Below, in pieces: positions 1 through 8,355 of a DNA stretch of 64,000 nt. The DNA is taken from NCBI GenBank assembly GCA_031365425.1, contig JANLYB010000251.1:5589-69588 (forward strand), written 5' to 3'. The translations under genes and the position numbers were made by a program. This DNA is from JANXVY01 sp031365425 (GTDB taxonomy: Bacteria > Pseudomonadota > Alphaproteobacteria > Rhizobiales > Hyphomicrobiaceae). The notes beneath the pieces are model-generated. The model did no database searches. It had not been told where the DNA came from and saw nothing but the letters and a program-made list of their open reading frames with translations. Position 1 is the stretch's first letter. Every line of letters begins with the position of its first letter.

Positions 1-86
1 CCGAACTGCTGGGCCTCAACCGCAACACGCTGCGATCCCGAATTAAGGCGTTGGATATTCGTGTTTTCAGAACGCCTCTTTCCTAA
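1..86 (+). CDS. ntrC: NtrC nitrogen response regulator, C-terminal end (partial)
   Basis: The window opens inside the last 27 codons of a gene. The visible product ends in a Fis-type helix-turn-helix, with the stretch ELLGLNRNTLRSRIKAL, which fits the DNA-binding end of NtrC, the sigma54-dependent regulator of nitrogen assimilation. Downstream come ntrY and ntrX on the same strand, and ntrB-ntrC-ntrY-ntrX is the usual order in Rhizobiales, which supports the call. The receiver and AAA+ domains lie outside the window and cannot be checked. The 248 bases to ntrY are AT-richer than the genes and hold no further reading frame I can support. Confidence 0.8.
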   Translation, partial: ELLGLNRNTLRSRIKALDIRVFRTPLS

Positions 87-334
87 GGTCTCGCATGCGT
101 TGGCTAGGCTTAAAGCCTTGCTGCTAAGTCATATTTGTCTGTTTATTGCGGGTCTGTATCTGTTTCATTATTTACCAACTGCCCACTTGCGGTAGTCGCG
201 GAAATGTCACAGTTTCTTGTTTCATAGTGATCACGTTGCGTCAGTCTGGCGCGGCGGACACACAGGACCATTCGCCAGCGGTTTGCAGTCCGCGCGCCAA
301 TGGTCCCCGAGTAAATTGAAACGAGACCAGATCG

Positions 335-2809
335 ATGACCGCCAAGTTCCCTGGCGCGAGTGCCGGTAATTCCGTCGGAGGCAGCGCAACGCCACTGCTG
401 GATCCGAGCGACCGCGCGTTCTGGGTCGGGCTAGTGATCGTTGTCCTATCTCTGATCTCGGCGACAGCCACGTACGCCATTCTGACGGGATTGACCCCGA
501 TCGCGCCGCGCGGCGACGTCGTCATCGCAACGTTGTTCGTCAACGTCGTGCTCATCATCGCAATGATCGGCACAATCGCCTGGCAGGCCAATGGGCTGGT
601 GCAGGCTTGGCATGCGAAGGTCCCGGGAGCGCGGCTCCACGTTCGCATCGTCGGTCTATTCAGCGTAATTGCAGCCCTGCCAGCGATCCTCCTGGCGCTG
701 GCGGCCACGACGACGTTTTCACGGTCGCTCGACGGATGGTTTTCGACCAAGACGCGGGAAATCATCAATACGTCTGGGGAAGTTGCGCGGGCTTACCTCG
801 ACGTTCACGGGCAGCTGATCAACACCGATATCCTCAATATGGCCCGCGACATTGGCGCAGCTGTCGAAGGAGGTACGATTGCCCCGGATGCGCTGAAAAA
901 CCTGCTGCTGGCCCAGGTGTCGCTGCGCGGGTTGCTGGTTGGCTACGTGATTGACGGCGACGGGAAGCCGGTTGCGTCAGCGTTCGAAGACGAGAAACTC
1001 CCCTATCTCAAACCGCCGATGGATGCGATCTACAAGGCGGACCAGGGCCAAGTCCCACTGCTCGACAGCAGTTCAACCGCTCGGGTGTATGCGGTTGCCA
1101 AGCTCAATCAGTGGCCGGGTAAGTATTTATATGTCGCTCGTGCCGTGAGCCCGGCGGTGGTTGGCCAGATCCGGCGCACCGAGCAGAACGCCGATGAGTA
1201 CTACCGGCTCCGGCAGGTGGGCAAAAACCTCAAGATCGCCCACGGTTTGATGTACTTCATGATTTCGATCACTGCGCTCCTTGCGGCTATCTGGGCGGGG
1301 TTGTGGTTTGCCGCGCGCTTCGTGGCGCCCATCCGGCGTCTGATCGAGGCAGCCCAGGAGGTGTCTAAAGGCAACCTTGCCATAGCGCTCCCAGAAAAGC
1401 GCGGCGAGGGCGACTTGCGCCGTCTTTCGATGACGTTCAACAAGATGACCGTCGATTTAAAGAGCCAGCACGATACGCTGGTCGCTGTGAATGAACAGTT
1501 GAACGAACGCCGTAGCTTCATGGAAGCGGTGCTGTCCGGGGTGTCGGCAGGTGTCATCGGGCTCGACAGTGATGGAATCGTAACGCTCGTCTCCCGCTCT
1601 GCAGAAAAGTTGCTCGGCAAGCCGGCTGCGGACCTTGTTGGGAAGAAGCTCTCATCGGAAGTTGCTGAATTCGAAGCGCTGCTTGAGGGCAGCGGCGACA
1701 AAGGCCTCAAGCAGAAATCGCAGGATCAGATCGCCGTCATGATCGGGGCGAATGAACGGACATTTGCGGTTCAGGTGACGCGTGAGAAGTCAGTCAAGGG
1801 CGATGTGGGCTCTGTTGTAACGTTTGACGATGTAACGGATCTGGTGGTGGCTCAGCGCACGAGCGCCTGGGCGGATGTGGCACGCCGGATTGCGCACGAA
1901 ATCAAGAACCCGCTAACGCCAATCCAGCTCTCAGCGGAGCGCATCAAACGCAAGTACGGCAGCCAGATCACGACGGACAAGGACATATTCGACAAACTGA
2001 CCGATACGATTTCGCGGCAGGTCGGCGACATCAAGAACATGGTCGATGAGTTTGCGTCGTTCGCCCGCATGCCGCAGCCGCAGATGGAGGCGGGTGACCT
2101 GCGCGAGGCCATCCATGAACCCGTGGTACTGTTCCGCGAGAGCCACCCTGCCATCAAGTTCGATCTGGATATGCCGAGCGTCGCGGTGCCCGGTCTTGCG
2201 GACCGCCGCCTGCTTGGACAGGCCGTGACCAACCTCGTCAAAAACGCATCCGAAGCCATTGATGCGTTAGCCAACAGCTCTGAGAAGCCGGAAAGCTACC
2301 ATGGCCGGATCGAGGTGCGGCTGACACGGGGCTACGACCGCGCAGTTATCGAAGTTGTCGACAACGGCGTCGGCTTACCCAAGCAGAACCGCGCGAAATT
2401 GCTTGAACCGTATGTCACGACGCGGGCCAAGGGCACGGGGCTTGGCCTCGCGATCGTCCAGAAGATCGTAGAACAACATCGCGGAACGCTGACGCTTGAG
2501 GATGCGCCGCGGGCACCCGACCGTCTGAGGGGAGCATTGATGCGGATGACTTTGCCCATGCCGCCAATGGAAGAGTATAGGCCTGCGCCGCCACCGCCAG
2601 AGCCCGAACCGGTCGAGCAAATGCAGCACGAATCTTCACTTCAGCACGCGAAACCTGACGAGCAGCAATATAGCGGCGCTGAGCCGTTCCAAAAACCAAC
2701 ATCATCACTTAACACCCCATCCGTATCGCCGACGCTGTTGAAAAACAGTGATCGCGTGATGCCGCGCCCAGCCGGAAAACCGGCGGGTCGAATCCAAGGA
2801 GCACGCTAA
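335..2809 (+). CDS. ntrY: NtrY nitrogen sensor histidine kinase
   Basis: An 824-residue membrane histidine kinase, partner of NtrX in nitrogen and redox signalling. In order it shows three N-terminal membrane helices (about residues 28-125), an extracytoplasmic stretch, a fourth helix (about 305-330), a HAMP segment, a PAS domain (about 390-500), the phosphoacceptor motif RRIAHEIKNPLTP with His521, and an HATPase domain with NLVKNASEAI, DNGVGLP and GTGLGLAIV. After the kinase core there is an 82-residue tail rich in Pro, Glu and Gln that is longer than usual. The stop codon shares one base with the ntrX start (TAATG), so the pair is translationally coupled. The start has only a weak ribosome site; ATG is chosen because membrane helix 1 follows directly. 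Confidence 0.93.
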   Translation: MTAKFPGASAGNSVGGSATPLLDPSDRAFWVGLVIVVLSLISATATYAILTGLTPIAPRGDVVIATLFVNVVLIIAMIGTIAWQANGLVQAWHAKVPGARLHVRIVGLFSVIAALPAILLALAATTTFSRSLDGWFSTKTREIINTSGEVARAYLDVHGQLINTDILNMARDIGAAVEGGTIAPDALKNLLLAQVSLRGLLVGYVIDGDGKPVASAFEDEKLPYLKPPMDAIYKADQGQVPLLDSSSTARVYAVAKLNQWPGKYLYVARAVSPAVVGQIRRTEQNADEYYRLRQVGKNLKIAHGLMYFMISITALLAAIWAGLWFAARFVAPIRRLIEAAQEVSKGNLAIALPEKRGEGDLRRLSMTFNKMTVDLKSQHDTLVAVNEQLNERRSFMEAVLSGVSAGVIGLDSDGIVTLVSRSAEKLLGKPAADLVGKKLSSEVAEFEALLEGSGDKGLKQKSQDQIAVMIGANERTFAVQVTREKSVKGDVGSVVTFDDVTDLVVAQRTSAWADVARRIAHEIKNPLTPIQLSAERIKRKYGSQITTDKDIFDKLTDTISRQVGDIKNMVDEFASFARMPQPQMEAGDLREAIHEPVVLFRESHPAIKFDLDMPSVAVPGLADRRLLGQAVTNLVKNASEAIDALANSSEKPESYHGRIEVRLTRGYDRAVIEVVDNGVGLPKQNRAKLLEPYVTTRAKGTGLGLAIVQKIVEQHRGTLTLEDAPRAPDRLRGALMRMTLPMPPMEEYRPAPPPPEPEPVEQMQHESSLQHAKPDEQQYSGAEPFQKPTSSLNTPSVSPTLLKNSDRVMPRPAGKPAGRIQGAR

Positions 2810-4206
2810 TGGCAGCTGATATTCTGGTCGTAGACGACGAGTCCGATATCCGGGACATCGTGTCGGGGATCTTGGAAGACGAAGGCCACCGCACGCGGCT
2901 TGCCCGTGACAGCGACGAGGCCTTGCGCGCCATCGAAGAGCGGCGGCCGCAACTGGTCATTCTCGATATCTGGCTCCAGGGCAGCCGGCTTGATGGTCTT
3001 GAAGTTCTGTCGATCATCAAGCGCACGTACCCTGAGTTGCCGGTCGTGATTATTTCGGGGCATGGCAACATCGAAACCGCGGTGACGGCCATCCGGCGTG
3101 GAGCGTATGACTACATTGAAAAGCCGTTCAAGGCGGATCGCCTGGTGCTGGTCGTACTGCGTGCACTTGAAGCATCGCAGTTGAAACGCGAAGTCCGTGA
3201 GCTGCGTGAGAAGTCGACCATCAGCGCCGAAATGGTCGGAAAATCGGCAGCCATCAACCAGTTGAAGAACGCGATCGAAAAGGTGGCGGCCACCAACAGC
3301 CGCATTCTAATCCGCGGCCAGTCGGGCACCGGCAAGGAACTCGCCGCGCGCGTCATCCATACGAAGTCTCATCGCGCCGATAACCCATTCGTCGTTTTGA
3401 ATGCGGCTGCGATGGCCCCCGACCGCGTCGAGGAAGAATTGTTTGGAACCGAGGATCGCACGGGCGGTCCGCGCAAATGTGGTGCGCTCGAAGAAGCACA
3501 TGGCGGCACCCTCTACATCGACGAAATTGCCGACATGCCGATGGAAACACAGGGCAAGGTGCTGCGCGTTTTGGTCGAGCAGAAGTTTCTGCGCGTGGGC
3601 GGCGCGCAGAAGGTGGCCGTCGATGTGCGCATCGTGACCTCGACCTCGCGCGACCTCGAACGCGACATGCAGGAGGGACGCTTCCGCGAGGATCTGTTCC
3701 ACCGGCTCAACGTCGTGCCGCTGCGGGTTCCAGGCCTTACGGAGCGCCGCGAGGACATTCCAGATCTCATCACCCACTTTGTTGGCCAGATCGCGCAGAG
3801 TTCCGGGCTTGCGCCACGGCGGATCGGCGAAGATGCGATTGCCGTGCTGCAGGCCCATGACTGGCCTGGCAATGTGCGCGAACTGCGCAACAACATCGAA
3901 CGGCTGATGATTTTGGCTGGCGGCGAATCCGGCACGATCATCACCGCCGACATGCTCCCCGACGAGATCGGCTCCAACGTGCCGCTGCCGGTTAACGGTG
4001 GCGCGGAGCACTTGATGAGTTTGGCCCTGCGCGAGGCCCGCGAAATCTTCGAGCGCGAGTACTTGCTGGCTCAGATCAACCGCTTTGGCGGCAACATCTC
4101 GCGGACGGCGGAGTTCGTGGGCATGGAGCGTTCGGCGCTGCATCGCAAGCTGCGCGCGCTGGGCGTATCGTCGGATCAACGCACCGGCGATCTCAAGACG
4201 GCGTGA
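2809..4206 (+). CDS. ntrX: NtrX response regulator
   Basis: A 465-residue response regulator phosphorylated by NtrY. The receiver domain (about 1-120) has the acidic pair in VVDDESD and phosphoacceptor Asp53. The AAA+ domain has a Walker A motif GQSGTGKE at 170-177, the sequence GGTLYIDEIADM as Walker B, and a C-terminal Fis-type helix-turn-helix with SRTAEFVGMERSALHRKLRALG. The place where sigma54 activators carry GAFTGA (about residues 213-227) reads instead TEDRTGGPRKCGALEEA. Alphaproteobacterial NtrX proteins are known to lack GAFTGA and to act on ordinary promoters, so this is normal for the family. It follows ntrY with a one-base overlap. Confidence 0.95.
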   Translation: MAADILVVDDESDIRDIVSGILEDEGHRTRLARDSDEALRAIEERRPQLVILDIWLQGSRLDGLEVLSIIKRTYPELPVVIISGHGNIETAVTAIRRGAYDYIEKPFKADRLVLVVLRALEASQLKREVRELREKSTISAEMVGKSAAINQLKNAIEKVAATNSRILIRGQSGTGKELAARVIHTKSHRADNPFVVLNAAAMAPDRVEEELFGTEDRTGGPRKCGALEEAHGGTLYIDEIADMPMETQGKVLRVLVEQKFLRVGGAQKVAVDVRIVTSTSRDLERDMQEGRFREDLFHRLNVVPLRVPGLTERREDIPDLITHFVGQIAQSSGLAPRRIGEDAIAVLQAHDWPGNVRELRNNIERLMILAGGESGTIITADMLPDEIGSNVPLPVNGGAEHLMSLALREAREIFEREYLLAQINRFGGNISRTAEFVGMERSALHRKLRALGVSSDQRTGDLKTA

Positions 4207-4240
4207 GCCCTGAGCAACGGGACCAGGCACGGAGACACCG

Positions 4241-4789
4241 TTGCACGCTCTGTCGCATCCCGAGGACTACAAGACCGGCGCAAGATTGCTGGTCTTGCGA
4301 GCGCGCAACAAGGACGGCGCTCGCGAATTGCGCACCATTTCGCGTGCATCGTTCAGCGCAGCAGAATTTGACCAGCAACTTGGGGAGCTCGTCGAACTTA
4401 TGCGGCCGGGTGAACGCATTTACGCAAGTGCCGGGTCCCGTGACGTGCCCAAGGCCATCCGCATGTTCAAGGAGCGCCAGCTCGCTGCCGGCTACGATAC
4501 TGACGGCGAGGCCTTCTACCGCGCCATCGAATCCCGCTGGTTGTCGTGCTTGATGGACCCGAAGTGCCAGGCTGAGAAGATCTGGCTGTTCGATTGCGAT
4601 AGTGCTGACGATGCGGCGCGGGTCAGGCACGAGTTGACCGGACTTGAGGGCCTGCCCGCGTCTCCATACGAATATGCAACGAAGTCCGGCATGCACTTTG
4701 TTGTCCCGGCGTTTGACAAATCCAAGTTAACCGATCACACCCGCGCACTCATCCACGACAACGCTCTGATGCTGTGGGCGTTTTCATAA
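4241..4789 (+). CDS. Unknown 182-residue protein with D-x-D and SGxH motifs
   Basis: I cannot name this protein. It is soluble, with no signal peptide or membrane segment. Its middle reads ERIYASAGSRDVPKAIRMFK, then IWLFDCDSADDA (about residues 114-125), then YATKSGMHFVVPAFD near 146-160. The pattern hhhDxD followed by a T-x-x-G-x-H-hh-x-P-F motif resembles uncharacterised phage proteins as I remember them, and loosely the catalytic motifs of archaeo-eukaryotic primase folds; that link is inference. The start is TTG, chosen because GGAG lies 5-8 bases upstream; no ATG precedes the conserved-looking region. It lies 34 bases after ntrX and 12 bases before the aminotransferase start, so it may be co-transcribed with both. 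Confidence 0.75.
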   Translation: MHALSHPEDYKTGARLLVLRARNKDGARELRTISRASFSAAEFDQQLGELVELMRPGERIYASAGSRDVPKAIRMFKERQLAAGYDTDGEAFYRAIESRWLSCLMDPKCQAEKIWLFDCDSADDAARVRHELTGLEGLPASPYEYATKSGMHFVVPAFDKSKLTDHTRALIHDNALMLWAFS

Positions 4790-4801
4790 AGGGGCACCCA
4801 C

Positions 4802-5665
4802 GTGACGCGCTGTATTTACGTGAATGGGCAGTATCGCGCTTATGCCGATGCGCTGATCCACGCCGAGGATCGCGGGTTTCAGTTCGGCGACGGCGTTTAC
4901 GAGGTTATGGAGGTGCGCAATGGGCGCCTCATCGACCAGGAGCGGCATCTGACGCGCCTGTCGCGCTCGCTTACGGAATTGAAGATCCCACAACCTATGA
5001 CGGGGCCCGCGATGTCGCGGGTTTTGACGGAGGTGGTCCACCGCAACCGGGTGCATGACGGTCTCGTTTACCTGCAAGTCACGCGCGGCGCAGCACCCCG
5101 TGATTTCGCGCTGCCTGATACAGATCATCCCACCACGTTTGTGTGTCTCGCGCGGCCACTTAACCACGCAAAGATTGCCGCTAAGGCGAAAGTTGGGATT
5201 GGCGTCAAGACCATGCCGGAAGCGCGCTGGAACCGTTGCGATCTCAAAACGGTGATGCTGCTGCCGTCGATACTCGCCAAGGATGCAGCGAAGGCGGAAG
5301 GGGCCGGCGAGGCCTGGTATGTCGATACGGCAGGCTTCGTGACGGAAGGCGCTTCGAGCAATGCTTGGATCGTCACCGCGGCAGGTGAGTTGGTCACACG
5401 CCCCGTTGGTCACGAAATCCTGGCTGGTGTAACGCGAGCGACTTTGAAGGACGTCGCGGCGCAGCTGCAACTCAAGGTCATCGAACGGCCGTTCAAGGTG
5501 AGCGAGGCCATGGAAGCGAAGGAAGCTTTCCTGACATCGGCGAGCAATATCCTGATGCCGGTGGTCCGCATCGACGGCAAACCCGTTGGAACTGGTAAGC
5601 CCGGACCGGTCGGTGAACGGCTTCGGGCTGCGTTCCATGATGTGGCCAAGGCAACTGCCGTCTGA
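4802..5665 (+). CDS. dat: D-amino-acid aminotransferase (class IV PLP enzyme)
   Basis: A 287-residue fold-type IV aminotransferase, which moves amino groups between D-amino acids and 2-oxo acids. Seen in the sequence: the N-terminal VNGQY start, the motif HAEDRGFQFGDGVYEV, Lys149 in CDLKTVMLLPSILAK as the probable PLP lysine, and Glu182 in FVTEGASSNAWIV, all usual for the D-alanine aminotransferase/BCAT family. The length matches D-amino-acid aminotransferases. The start is GTG with AAGGGG about 9 bases upstream. In related genomes a dat gene often sits between ntrX and hfq. A branched-chain or aminodeoxychorismate-lyase role cannot be fully excluded by sequence alone. Confidence 0.85.
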   Translation: MTRCIYVNGQYRAYADALIHAEDRGFQFGDGVYEVMEVRNGRLIDQERHLTRLSRSLTELKIPQPMTGPAMSRVLTEVVHRNRVHDGLVYLQVTRGAAPRDFALPDTDHPTTFVCLARPLNHAKIAAKAKVGIGVKTMPEARWNRCDLKTVMLLPSILAKDAAKAEGAGEAWYVDTAGFVTEGASSNAWIVTAAGELVTRPVGHEILAGVTRATLKDVAAQLQLKVIERPFKVSEAMEAKEAFLTSASNILMPVVRIDGKPVGTGKPGPVGERLRAAFHDVAKATAV

Positions 5666-5841
5666 TTTTCGAGCAACCGGTGCAACAGGTTTAATCGAGA
5701 CCGGGGTTGCTTTAGTCGCGGGCGCGGGCCATTGCCGAATGGCATGGCGCTGACCATAATGTCACAGTACGCGTGTAGCGTCCGCCGCCATGGGTACTTG
5801 CTCATGTGCCAACGTAAAAAGACGTAACAAAGAGAAAAAAA
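5666..5841 (+). promoter_or_regulatory. hfq leader and promoter region with small hairpin
   Basis: This 176-base gap separates dat from hfq. It contains a perfect short hairpin, GCCATT-gccg-AATGGC at 5728-5743, without a following T-run, so it is not a typical terminator. The final 30 bases before the hfq ATG are purine rich (AAAAAGACGTAACAAAGAGAAAAAAA), giving an A-rich unstructured start region with only a weak GAG Shine-Dalgarno. I could not fix -35 and -10 boxes with confidence. Confidence 0.35.
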
Positions 5842-6096
5842 ATGGCCGCTGAACGAGCCCAAAATCTGCAGGACGCGTTTCTCAATCATGTCCGCAAACA
5901 AAAAGTTCCTTTGACGATATTTCTCATCAACGGTGTAAAGCTGCAAGGCATCGTCACGTGGTTTGACAACTTTTGTGTGCTCTTGCGCCGGGACGGTCAC
6001 TCCCAACTCGTCTATAAGCATGCCATCTCGACGATCATGCCGGGCGCGCCGGTCCACTTGATGGACAACGATCCCAGCGAAGCTCAAGCAGGCTAG
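5842..6096 (+). CDS. hfq: RNA chaperone Hfq
   Basis: An 84-residue Sm-like protein that forms a hexameric ring and pairs small RNAs with mRNAs. The Sm1 motif (about 10-50, with Gln10, FLINGVKLQG and Phe41-Asp42) and the Sm2 motif YKHAIST at 58-64 are intact, including the Lys/His of the proximal U-binding pocket. The acidic C-terminal tail is short, as in other alphaproteobacteria. It is followed by hflX, the conserved neighbour in most proteobacteria. Confidence 0.98.
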   Translation: MAAERAQNLQDAFLNHVRKQKVPLTIFLINGVKLQGIVTWFDNFCVLLRRDGHSQLVYKHAISTIMPGAPVHLMDNDPSEAQAG

Positions 6097-6183
6097 GACA
6101 GCATTACAATCGAAGACGCCGACACCAGACCCGGCCTTGACGACGATCAGATCGCGCAGATCCCTGCGCGCCCTTCCCGCCCG

Positions 6184-7542
6184 ATGGATACCAGTGTGGC
6201 TGCAACGCGAGCGCTCGTGCTGGTGCCCGTCCTGGCGCGCGGGCATCGCATTGCGCGCGCCGTTCCCGGCGACGGTACGCAGGCTCCAGCCCCAACACCG
6301 CTGCACACGCCAGCCGACCGGCTTGCGGAGGCCGTGGGGCTGGCGCAGGCAATTGATCTCGATGTACGTCAGGCCCTGGTCATACAAGTTCCCTCTCCTC
6401 GTCCTTCGACGTTGCTGGGCGGCGGCAAGGTGGCCGAGGTCAAGTCGGCAATCGAGGAGCACGGCGCGGGACTCGTCATTGTCGATCACGCGCTCTCGCC
6501 CGTTCAACAGCGCAACCTCGAAAAGGAATGGGGTGCGAAGGTGCTCGACCGCACCGGGCTCATTTTGGAAATCTTCGGCAAGCGCGCACAGACCAAGGAA
6601 GGCGTGCTTCAAGTCGAGCTTGCGCATCTGTCGTATCAGAAGTCGCGGCTCGTGCGCAGCTGGACCCACTTAGAACGCCAGCGCGGTGGTCGCGGCTTCC
6701 TCGGCGGTCCCGGCGAAGCGCAGATCGAACTCGACCGGCGGATGATTCAAGACCGGATTGACGGCATCAAGCTCGACCTCGAAAAGGTCGCCCGTACCCG
6801 TGCCTTGCATCGCGCCGGCCGCAACCGGGTCTCGACGCGAGTTGTCGCAATCGTCGGTTACACCAACGCTGGCAAATCCACGTTGTTCAATCGTCTCACC
6901 GGGGCCGGTGTTCTTGCCCAGGACCAAGTGTTTGCCACGCTCGATCCGACCATGCGCGTCGTCCGCTTGCAAAGCGGCCGCCGGGTGATCCTGTCGGATA
7001 CGGTCGGGTTCATCTCCGATCTGCCGACGTCGCTGATCGCAGCCTTTCGTGCGACGCTCGAAGAAGTGATCGAGGCCGATCTCATCCTTCATGTTCGCGA
7101 CATCGCGCATGCCGAAACAGAGGCCCAGCGCGCCGATGTCGAAGGTGTGCTGGCCGATCTCGGCATCGATACAGTTCCAGCCGACAGCCATATTTTCGAA
7201 GTCTGGAACAAGATCGACTTGCTTGATGACGAACAGCGACAGGATCAGCTCGCGGCGGCTCACTTCGCCAAGCGAATTCCCGTCGCCATTTCTGCTGTGA
7301 CCGGCGAGGGCATTGACGCTCTCCTTGCTGCCATCGATAACCGGTTGGGAGAAGCAGACGCACTTCTGCAGTTGACGATCCCTGCCCGTGACGGGCGGAC
7401 ACTCGCGTGGCTCTATGAAGAGGCCGACGTACTGGAGCGCTCCACCAATGCAGAGGGCGACACCGACGTACGTCTTCGAATCCCAAGCGAAAAGCGCGAG
7501 CGTCTCGTGGCACAGCTTCGCAAGGCCGGAATTGCGATATAG
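6184..7542 (+). CDS. hflX: Ribosome-associated GTPase HflX
   Basis: A 452-residue GTPase that binds the 50S subunit and splits stalled ribosomes. The N-terminal HflX domain contains LLGGGKVAEVKSAI and the glycine-rich loop GGRGFLGGPGEAQIELDRR. The G domain has G1 GYTNAGKS at 225-232, G3 in DTVGFISDLP, G4 NKID and a G5-like SAVTG. ATG at 6184 is the first standard start. The frame is open back to the hfq stop, and an ATT at 6103 preceded by AGGA could start a protein 27 residues longer. It lies downstream of hfq and is probably in the same transcript. Confidence 0.96.
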   Translation: MDTSVAATRALVLVPVLARGHRIARAVPGDGTQAPAPTPLHTPADRLAEAVGLAQAIDLDVRQALVIQVPSPRPSTLLGGGKVAEVKSAIEEHGAGLVIVDHALSPVQQRNLEKEWGAKVLDRTGLILEIFGKRAQTKEGVLQVELAHLSYQKSRLVRSWTHLERQRGGRGFLGGPGEAQIELDRRMIQDRIDGIKLDLEKVARTRALHRAGRNRVSTRVVAIVGYTNAGKSTLFNRLTGAGVLAQDQVFATLDPTMRVVRLQSGRRVILSDTVGFISDLPTSLIAAFRATLEEVIEADLILHVRDIAHAETEAQRADVEGVLADLGIDTVPADSHIFEVWNKIDLLDDEQRQDQLAAAHFAKRIPVAISAVTGEGIDALLAAIDNRLGEADALLQLTIPARDGRTLAWLYEEADVLERSTNAEGDTDVRLRIPSEKRERLVAQLRKAGIAI

Positions 7543-7578
7543 AATTGCCTCATATGCGACAAGAGGCAGGAGACAACG

Positions 7579-7866
7579 ATGACCGTTCGATCGCTGGCAT
7601 TCATTGCCGCGTGTCTCTTGTTTTACACGAGTGCCGAGGCACGCTCCCCGGTGCGCGGGCCAGGACCCCAGGCAGGTTCGGTGTCGGTCTGTTCGCGTTA
7701 CGGCAACGGCTGTTACACGGCTCCCGTTCGTCATGGCCGGTTTGGCCTTGAAATGCGCCTCAAGGGAGGGACCTGGATCGATTGCAAGGGTAGCTGCAAG
7801 GATACACTTCGCGAGGAAACCATCGACTTCTGGGACACCCAGCGCGAACGCAGTTCCCGGCATTAA
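7579..7866 (+). CDS. Small secreted cysteine-containing protein, unknown
   Basis: A 95-residue protein with a clear Sec signal peptide: Met-Thr-Val-Arg, then the hydrophobic core LAFIAACLLFY, then a likely cut after SAEA (about residue 21). The mature part has four cysteines (CSRYGNGCY and CKGSC), suggesting two disulfides in the periplasm. The ribosome site AGGCAGGAG precedes the ATG. It lies 36 bases after hflX and 5 before the Nudix gene, so they are probably co-transcribed. I recognise no named family; short proteins of this type are common next to hflX in Rhizobiales, but that is recollection, not a search. Confidence 0.75.
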   Translation: MTVRSLAFIAACLLFYTSAEARSPVRGPGPQAGSVSVCSRYGNGCYTAPVRHGRFGLEMRLKGGTWIDCKGSCKDTLREETIDFWDTQRERSSRH

Positions 7867-7871
7867 CCCTT

Positions 7872-8309
7872 ATGCAGGATCCTGCCATCGCTCCCCACCC
7901 TGCTGCCAGCGCATGCATCTTCCGCGGTGACACGGTCTTGCTGGTGCAGCGAGGCAAGCCGCCAAACGCAGGGTCGTGGAACCTCCCAGGCGGAAGCATC
8001 GAGCCCGGCGAAATGGCAATCGACGCCGCAGCCCGTGAGGTTCTCGAAGAGACGGGAATCTCGTGCCGCCTTCATTCGGTTGCGGGCGTCAACGACGTGA
8101 TCCTGCGCGACGCCGGCGGTGTCTTGACCCATCACTATGTGATCATAGCCTTCGCCGGTAGCGGCGAAGGTCCGCCGGTCGCGGGCTCCGATGCCATGGC
8201 AGCCGCGTTCGTTCCGTTGAGCCAGCTTGCGCAACGCGGATTGGGGCGGCGGGTTTGTGAGATCGTGATGGCAGCCTATCGCCTCGATCTGGCCCAGCGC
8301 ACAGTGTAG
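7872..8309 (+). CDS. Nudix hydrolase
   Basis: A 145-residue Nudix enzyme, which hydrolyses a nucleoside diphosphate linked to another group. The Nudix box is complete at residues 41-63: Gly41, five residues, Glu47, seven residues, then REVLEETGI, matching GX5EX7REUXEEXGU. The region before it (RGDTVLLVQRGKPPNAGSWNLPG) is typical of ADP-ribose pyrophosphatase or MutT-like members. The substrate cannot be inferred. It begins 5 bases after the preceding small secreted protein and is followed by a TIGR02301-like gene. Confidence 0.9.
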   Translation: MQDPAIAPHPAASACIFRGDTVLLVQRGKPPNAGSWNLPGGSIEPGEMAIDAAAREVLEETGISCRLHSVAGVNDVILRDAGGVLTHHYVIIAFAGSGEGPPVAGSDAMAAAFVPLSQLAQRGLGRRVCEIVMAAYRLDLAQRTV

Positions 8310-8355
8310 AAAATCGCTTGCTAGGCCGCTCAGAATCCATGGTAACAGACCCGCG

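Noticed and set aside
5410..6669. 419-codon frame on the minus strand across the end of dat, hfq and the start of hflX
   Set aside because: It runs opposite three clear genes including their spacers, with a composition typical of an antisense shadow.
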